A stretch of DNA of 64,000 nucleotides, taken from NCBI GenBank assembly GCA_035539215.1, contig DATLIX010000159.1:23216-87215 (forward strand). Direction: 5' to 3'. Shown piece by piece: positions 58,955 through 64,000 of the stretch. The notes under the pieces were generated by a model. The model did not search any database and was not told the DNA's origin. It worked only from the letters and a program-made list of their open reading frames with translations. This DNA is from Dongia_B sp035539215 (lineage in GTDB: Bacteria; Pseudomonadota; Alphaproteobacteria; Dongiales; Dongiaceae). Each line of letters begins with the position of its first letter. The stretch's first letter is position 1. Made by a program: the position numbers and the translations under genes.

Positions 58955-61075
58955 TCAATTGACCATGAGGGATTGCGGCAGATCCTGGGCCGGCGCCTGG
59001 CCGGCCGGGGGCAGCACGATATGCACGATCGTGCCTTTGCCGACCTCGCTATCGATGCGGATCACCCCGCCTTGCAATTCGACCAGAGCTCGCACCAAAG
59101 CAAGTCCCAGCCCGGCCCCCTGATATTTCCGCTCATAGACGTTGTCGAGCTGGGCGAAAGGCGTCGTCAGCTTGCCGATATCGCCCGCGGCGATGCCGAT
59201 GCCGGTATCGGCCACGGCGAATTCCACCGACCCGTCATCGAGCCGCTGGCTGGAGAGCACGATCTTGCCCCCGGCCGGGGTGAATTTGATGGCATTGCCG
59301 AGCAGATGGCCGATGACCCGGCGCAGCACGGCCTCATCGGCGACCAGATGCGGCACTTCGGTCCGGTGCGTCACTTCCAGGCTGAGATTGGCCGCTTCGA
59401 CCTGAGGATGATAAAGGGCGGCGACCTCCTGCAGCAGGATATCGCCGTCGACCTCGCCGAGATCGAGCCGCACATGCCCGGCATCGATGCGGGTCAGGTC
59501 CAGGATCTGGCTGATCACATTGAGCAGATGCTGTCCGCTATGGTGGATGTCGCCGGCATAGTGCCGATAGCGCTCATTGCCGATCGGCCCCAGCAGCTCC
59601 TGCTTGATCACCTCCGACATGCCGATGATGGCATTGAGCGGCGTGCGCAGTTCATGGCTCATATTGGCGAGGAACTGGGTCTTGGCATAATTGGCGAGTT
59701 CCGCCTGGCTCTTGGCGGCGCGCAAAGCCTGATCGGCCAGCACCCCGGTGGTCACGTCGCGCGAGACGCCGCGATAGCCGAGGAACCGGCCCTTGCCGTC
59801 AAACAGCGGCATGCCGCTGACATTGATATAGACCGGGCTGCCGTCGCGCCGGCTGCTGCGATAGATGAAGTCGCGGAACGGCTTATGGGCTTCCAGCATC
59901 GTCTGATAGTGCCGCCACTTCTCCGCATCGGCCACGGTGTCGGTGGGTGATTCGCCACGCCGGCGACCCGCCATGAGCTCGATCCCATGGAGATCGAAGT
60001 CGGCAATGCGCTCGGAGATATAGGTGAAGCGGTGCTGCTCGTCGGTCTCCCAGAACCAATCCGAGGCCGTCTCGCCGAAATCGCGGAAACGCTGCTCGCT
60101 GTCGCGCAGCTGCGCCTCAACCGCTTCGCGGCGCGAGATATCCTGGGCCAGCTGCGCATTGACCTCGCGCAGGCCGTTATAGGCCTCCTGCAGGCTGGCG
60201 AAGAGGTTGTTGAAGGCATGCACCACATCGTCGAGCTCGTCCGCCTGCGCCTTGGCCGAGCGATCCAGGCGCAAGGCAGGCGTATGGGCCTGGAGATCGT
60301 AGCCGCGAACATAGCTGGCGATGGTGACTAGATGCCGGGTGATCAGGCGATGACAGAGGAACAGAATGCAATAGGAGGTCAGGAAGGTCTTGGCCGCCTG
60401 GCTCGCCAGGATCACCAGCACCTGGGCCAGCAAGGTCTGGTAAAGCTCGTCCAGCGTCGCTTCCAGATAGAGCGTGCCGATCACCTGGGTCTCGCCATCG
60501 ACCTGATAGGTGATGGGAATCTCCCGCCGGATGTCGGATTCGCCGCTGCGCTTTCCGGCCGTCACCACCAGCGCGTCGGGCGCCGTGCTGGCCTCGCGCA
60601 CCTCAACCGCCCGCATATCCGGCAGCCGCAGAATGCCGTCGATTTCCAGCTGCAGCTGCGTGCGGTCGAGATGCCAGAGGCTGTCGCCCATGCTGTCGAG
60701 ATAAGAGCGGCGGATCTCATCCAGGCGCCGCTCGATGATGCTGACGCCGCGCTGATAATCGAAATAGATCTGCAGGGAGGTGAGGACGAGGGTCACCAGC
60801 GAGCTGAAAATCAGCACACCCAGCAGCAGGCGCCGGCCGATCCCCGAGCCGAGGATACCCCGGCGCGTCATCGGTTCCCCGTCCGCGGTTTTGCCGTCGC
60901 CCGTAACAACCCTTGCGGGTGATGCCACGTTGCCAAAGCCGGTCTGAGGCTCGCCGGAGGCTGACTCAAGAGACGATTGAGCGGCTCCGCCGCGCCCGGA
61001 ATAGGCGCGAGATGCGGAGAGGTCATCGCCATTGCCAGCCATATGAACCGCCACCCCCTGCGGGTCGAACAGCAT
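58955..61075 (-). CDS. membrane sensor histidine kinase with PAS
   Basis: 706 residues. Membrane segment about 78-102 ('LLLGVLIFSSLVTLVLTSLQ'), periplasmic part about 102-215, second segment about 218-242 ('LVILASQAAKTFLTSYCILF'), HAMP-like helix, PAS about 325-450 ('TASDWFWETDEQHRFTYISE'), HisKA with the phospho-His in 'FLANMSHELRTPLNAIIGMS', and HATPase_c ('LLGNAIKFTPAGGKIVLSS', 'DTGIGIAAGDIGKL'). The catalytic half closely resembles the GAF kinase at 20712, both PleC/DivJ-like. No response regulator nearby. Start uncertain: ATGs at 61075 and 61042. Confidence 0.9.
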   Translation of the reverse strand: MLFDPQGVAVHMAGNGDDLSASRAYSGRGGAAQSSLESASGEPQTGFGNVASPARVVTGDGKTADGEPMTRRGILGSGIGRRLLLGVLIFSSLVTLVLTSLQIYFDYQRGVSIIERRLDEIRRSYLDSMGDSLWHLDRTQLQLEIDGILRLPDMRAVEVREASTAPDALVVTAGKRSGESDIRREIPITYQVDGETQVIGTLYLEATLDELYQTLLAQVLVILASQAAKTFLTSYCILFLCHRLITRHLVTIASYVRGYDLQAHTPALRLDRSAKAQADELDDVVHAFNNLFASLQEAYNGLREVNAQLAQDISRREAVEAQLRDSEQRFRDFGETASDWFWETDEQHRFTYISERIADFDLHGIELMAGRRRGESPTDTVADAEKWRHYQTMLEAHKPFRDFIYRSSRRDGSPVYINVSGMPLFDGKGRFLGYRGVSRDVTTGVLADQALRAAKSQAELANYAKTQFLANMSHELRTPLNAIIGMSEVIKQELLGPIGNERYRHYAGDIHHSGQHLLNVISQILDLTRIDAGHVRLDLGEVDGDILLQEVAALYHPQVEAANLSLEVTHRTEVPHLVADEAVLRRVIGHLLGNAIKFTPAGGKIVLSSQRLDDGSVEFAVADTGIGIAAGDIGKLTTPFAQLDNVYERKYQGAGLGLALVRALVELQGGVIRIDSEVGKGTIVHIVLPPAGQAPAQDLPQSLMVN

Positions 61076-61478
61076 CTTTCCCAGGATGAGATCGGATCTC
61101 CCTCATCCGATCATCCCGTTCCGACGGATTCACATCGCCTGACCGCGCCTGCCGGCACGGGCAAATTCAACGTCCTCGGATCGGAAATTCTGTCCCGACC
61201 GCCCCCAGCTTACGGCGGGCTTTGATCGCCTTCGTCGCCGCCAGGGTACGAATATTGATGTACGGCGAAGATCGTATCACGAAGCAGAAGGCTTTCCACT
61301 GGCTATCGTAATAATTCTTAAGGTGAAAATTCCCATGCGGCAGCGCCGACTTTGAATATTACCGTATGCAGTCGCCATGAATCGTGCCCGCCCGCTTTAG
61401 CGCGGAAGGAACCCGGCCGGCAGCGAAGGCGCCCGCACCCGGCCGGGTCCTTCTACCGGTCGCAGCCGGCCGGGGCAG
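61076..61478. other. intergenic stretch
   Basis: 403 bp upstream of the sensor kinase and downstream of the secreted repeat protein. It has an AT-richer patch at about 61255-61370 that may hold the kinase promoter. No gene, repeat or terminator recognised. Confidence 0.4.
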
Positions 61479-62018
61479 TCATTTGCCGCATTTCCAGACG
61501 CCGCTCACCTGTTGGCCGCAAGCTGTGCCGCGGCTGCCAATCCAGCCGCCGCCCAGGGCCTGGGTGAAGGTTTCGCCGGTGCTGTCGGTATAGCCGCCGC
61601 CCATGTTCTTCTGCACGGAATAGCCGTCATCGCGTTGCCAGCCGCCATTGACGGTCTGGCTCCAGCTGCGGCCGTCTTGATCGCTATACGTGCCGCCGGG
61701 ATTCTGGGTCCAGGTGTTGCCGTAGCCGTCGATCGAGCCGCCATTCGCCGCCGTGCCGTTGCAGTCGATTTGCCAGGGCAGACAATCCGCCTTTGCCAGG
61801 GAGGCCATACTGGCCAGAAACAACGAGACAAGGCCGGCCGTCGCGAGGCCGGCAACATGAGGCCTGCGGCGATGGGTTATCCGCCCGCGCCGCCCGATAC
61901 TGGGCCGGTTGCCCACGGGGTGTTTGCTCACCGGGCGGTCGATGGCAGGCCGATCGACTACGGGCCGGTCGATGAGGGGCCGGTCGATGAGGGGCCGAGC
62001 ATTTTCGATCAGAGACAT
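61479..62018 (-). CDS. secreted repeat-rich protein with unusual N-terminal Arg-Pro repeats
   Basis: 179 residues. Residues 8-32 hold five copies of a pentad (LIDRP, LIDRP, VVDRP, AIDRP, VSKHP), then a basic stretch, a hydrophobic segment 'VAGLATAGLVSLFLASMASL' at about 54-73 ending ALA-like at 'AKA', and a Cys-containing mature part. The end is built of repeated W/Y-Gly units ('NTWTQNPGGTYSDQDGRSWS', 'GGGYTDSTGETFTQALGGGW'), about 20 residues long. Strong AGGAGA site before its ATG, so the long leader is translated. No family recognised; the W/Y repeats suggest a surface or wall-binding role. Confidence 0.65.
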   Translation of the reverse strand: MSLIENARPLIDRPLIDRPVVDRPAIDRPVSKHPVGNRPSIGRRGRITHRRRPHVAGLATAGLVSLFLASMASLAKADCLPWQIDCNGTAANGGSIDGYGNTWTQNPGGTYSDQDGRSWSQTVNGGWQRDDGYSVQKNMGGGYTDSTGETFTQALGGGWIGSRGTACGQQVSGVWKCGK

Positions 62019-62465
62019 GCTGTTCTCCTGCTGAAAGAACGTCGCTGCTGGTGACGGTCAGGCGTACCGCCGCTCCGTTGTGGGCCGCCGCCGTTGCCGC
62101 CGCGAAACCCTGCCGACTGGATCGAGCCGATATGCAAATTACATCTTATAATTGATTATATATTTTTAAATACACGTTTTTGTGTCGTTCCGTGTCTCGC
62201 GCTGTGCCGAATGGGTTTTCAGACCCAAAATCACTTGACTCGCAGGCATATTACGTAATAAGCATAATGCGTATCATAGGAACAAAACAGAAACATAAGA
62301 AGCGAAAGCCAGCCCAGGGTCAAGGCCCATCGTCATCACGACCGGGCGATCCGCCGCTTGATTGAACCTTCGGGATTGTTGAGATAAAATCAACATTCCG
62401 ATGAGCCACGCACCGGAAAGGGGCGGTTTTCCGGAAACCGCCGATAAGCCAGCAGGATGGGGCAT
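62019..62465. other. AT-rich divergent promoter region
   Basis: 447 bp between the repeat-rich protein and the small helical protein. A strongly AT-rich patch (62131-62180) probably holds the promoter of the secreted protein. A perfect 12-bp palindrome TATTACGTAATA occupies 62249-62260, followed by GCATAATGCGTATC. A possible 32-residue basic peptide at 62270 is not supported by a ribosome site. Confidence 0.5.
62249..62260. promoter_or_regulatory. 12-bp palindrome TATTACGTAATA
   Basis: Perfect dyad in the divergent promoter region, next to a similar GCATAATGC motif. A plausible repressor site for either neighbour; no local regulator gene is known. Confidence 0.4.
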
Positions 62466-62753
62466 ATGCAGCAGGGTCAGGGTTTGCAGAGCGAAATGAG
62501 CCAGGATGCGTCCGAACGTCCTCACCAACAGCAGATGGCCGTCGCTGATCAAACGGTTGCCGATCAAACGGGAACGGCGGGAACGGAGCCGACGGCGGCC
62601 CTGAAATCCGCGGCGGAAAGATTCGCGATGGAGAGGATTACCGTCGAGACGCGGCTGATCGAATTGGGCAGCGCGCTGGCCGTGGCGCAGCAGCTCTTCA
62701 AAGCCCTCGAACGCGATTTTTATCTCACCGCCTTCGGCCGCTACGAGGAGTGA
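62466..62753 (+). CDS. small helical protein of unknown function
   Basis: 95 residues. N-terminal Gln-rich low-complexity part ('MQQGQGLQSEMSQDASERPH') and a helical C-terminal half 'AAERFAMERITVETRLIELG' and 'SALAVAQQLFKALERDFYLT'. No family recognised and no signal peptide. The exact start (62457, 62466 or 62490s) is uncertain. Could be a partner or anti-sigma-like small protein; not decidable. Confidence 0.5.
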   Translation: MQQGQGLQSEMSQDASERPHQQQMAVADQTVADQTGTAGTEPTAALKSAAERFAMERITVETRLIELGSALAVAQQLFKALERDFYLTAFGRYEE

Positions 62754-62797
62754 CCCGATCCGGCCGAGGGCGCTAATAAAATGTTCGATCGATGCCT

Positions 62798-63838
62798 TCA
62801 GCTCTCGAAGCGCAACACGATCTTGCCGAAGGGGCCGCGTTGCAGATGATCGAGGGCCGCGGGCAAGTCGGCCGCATCATAGACCTTGTCGATGACGGGC
62901 TTCAGCTGCAGCCGGTCGACAGCGCGCACCAGATCGTCGAGGGCGCGGCGATGGCCGACGAAAATGCCCTGCACTACGATATTCTTCACCAGCAGCGGAA
63001 ACGCGGGGATGCGATAATCGGTGGCATCGATGATGCCGATCGCCGACAGCCGGCCGCCCAGCCGCAATGCCGTCATCGATTGCGTGAGATCGCCGGCGGC
63101 CATTTCCAGCAGATGATCGACGCCGCGCCCGCCGGTCAGGCGCAAGGCTTCCTCGCCCCAGGCCGCATGTTGCCGGCGGTCGATGCCGTGCAGACGCACG
63201 CCCGCGCCCAGCAGGCCGCGCAGCCGCGCCAGCTTCTCGCTGCTGCTCGAGGTGACGATGACATCGGCGCCATGGGCGGCGGCGAGCTGCGCGCCGAATA
63301 ACGCGACGCCGCCGGTGCCCTGCACCAGCACCGTTTCGCCGGCCTTCAGATGACCGAGCTCGGCCAGTGAGAACCAGGCCGTGAGACCGGCCACCGGCAG
63401 GGTGCTGGCCTCGACCGCATCAAGGCTCGATGGCGCAGAAGCCAGCCAGTCCTGCGGCATCGCCACATAGTTGCTGAGCACGCCCAGCAACGGCGCCCCC
63501 AGCGCCAGGCCATAATTGCCCTTGATGGCCTGCAATTCGCCATCCTGCCAGCTGGTGGTGAAATGGCTGATCACCCGGTCGCCTGACTTGAAGCGGGAGG
63601 CCCCCGGCCCGGTCGCCACGATCCGCCCGGCGAGGTCGGAGCCCGGGGTGAAAGGAAAGCTGAGTTCATTGCCCATGCCGTTTTCCACCACCAGGCGGTC
63701 ACGGTAATTCAGCGACACCGCCTCGACCTTTACCAGCACCTCGCCCGGCCCCGCCTCCGGCACCGGCACTTCCGCCCAGCTCAGATTGGCGCGGCCGAAA
63801 CCCGACATCACCCAGCTCCGCATCTTTTCCTTGGCCAT
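62798..63838 (-). CDS. zinc-independent MDR-family oxidoreductase (quinone reductase-like)
   Basis: 346 residues. N-terminal GroES-like domain 'EAVSLNYRDRLVVENGMGNE' with 'PFTPGSDLAGRIVATGPGAS', and a Rossmann domain with 'GETVLVQGTGGVALFGAQLA' (G-x-G-x-x-x-x-G-like). The Cys/His/Glu zinc ligands of true alcohol dehydrogenases are missing, so this is closest to the NADPH:quinone oxidoreductase-type members of the family. The start at 63838 was chosen because AAGGACC precedes it. Substrate unknown. Confidence 0.87.
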   Translation of the reverse strand: MAKEKMRSWVMSGFGRANLSWAEVPVPEAGPGEVLVKVEAVSLNYRDRLVVENGMGNELSFPFTPGSDLAGRIVATGPGASRFKSGDRVISHFTTSWQDGELQAIKGNYGLALGAPLLGVLSNYVAMPQDWLASAPSSLDAVEASTLPVAGLTAWFSLAELGHLKAGETVLVQGTGGVALFGAQLAAAHGADVIVTSSSSEKLARLRGLLGAGVRLHGIDRRQHAAWGEEALRLTGGRGVDHLLEMAAGDLTQSMTALRLGGRLSAIGIIDATDYRIPAFPLLVKNIVVQGIFVGHRRALDDLVRAVDRLQLKPVIDKVYDAADLPAALDHLQRGPFGKIVLRFES

Positions 63839-64000
63839 CTCTTGGTCCTTTCCGCTGTTGCCGCGGCGCCGGTCGCGCCGAGAGTGCCGACCGGGCCATG
63901 GAAAGGATTTACGCGGCCGCATTCATCCGCAGTAGCGGTGCTTTGTCGTCTTACTGTAGAATTTATGGAACCAATCGGAGCAGCTCCAAATGGAGGCCAG
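63839..64000. other. right-edge non-coding stretch
   Basis: 162 bp upstream of the MDR gene. Promoter region; nothing else recognised before the window ends. Confidence 0.4.

Noticed and set aside
62270..62365. 32-residue very basic peptide
   Set aside because: No ribosome binding site and no similarity; it could be a reading of promoter DNA.

Overview
This 64 kb window is high-GC DNA with dense, mostly intact genes. Its gene families (PleC/DivJ-type sensor kinases, DUF983, FdhF/YdeP oxidoreductase, an NsrR-like Rrf2 regulator) and its short palindromic intergenic repeats suggest an alphaproteobacterium, most likely a free-living or soil/rhizosphere member of the Rhodospirillales. The species cannot be named from the sequence. 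I saw no rRNA, tRNA, CRISPR array, integrase or transposase.

Layout, left to right. 0.4-4.8 kb: an MFS exporter, an NO-type Rrf2 regulator with a group III truncated haemoglobin that share a palindromic operator, and an acyltransferase-SGNH protein. 5.2-12.0 kb: a sulfur-scavenging cluster with a flavin monooxygenase, an AtsK-like sulfate-ester dioxygenase, and a sulfonate-type ABC importer with two different permeases. 12-24 kb: an alpha/beta hydrolase, an ACT protein, an FdhF/YdeP molybdoenzyme, an acetolactate-synthase-like ThDP enzyme, a second acyltransferase, DUF983, a GAF histidine kinase and a MocR regulator. 24-29 kb: a glycan cluster (GT2, GT4-methyltransferase fusion, sulfotransferase, SGNH protein) and an allene-oxide-cyclase-like secreted protein. 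29-33.6 kb: acetoacetate decarboxylase and thiolase with a divergent TetR, then an enolase-superfamily enzyme. 33.6-41.7 kb: a Kef-type antiporter, a GGDEF-EAL protein, an EamA transporter, a SRPBCC protein and a family-3 solute-binding protein. 41.9-45.3 kb: a phage/plasmid-like module of small HTH, CHC2 zinc finger and a TOPRIM-ATPase broken by a +1 frameshift. 45.5-52.6 kb: a lipoprotein with a cysteine-peptidase-like fold, a GST, LysE, and an NAD salvage operon (nadE-pncB-adenylyltransferase). 52.6-64 kb: an AT-richer orphan gene, a membrane protein behind a 14-bp minisatellite, a TetR/MFS pair around a perfect 21-bp inverted repeat, two small paralogous proteins of unknown function, a second sensor kinase, a repeat-rich secreted protein, a small helical protein and a quinone-oxidoreductase-like MDR enzyme.

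Most genes read as ordinary metabolism and transport in small operons. The less usual material is mostly regulatory and repetitive: matched operator palindromes at several regulator genes, a two-hairpin interspersed repeat whose stems co-vary between copies, the frameshifted primase-like module, and the pair of small paralogues.
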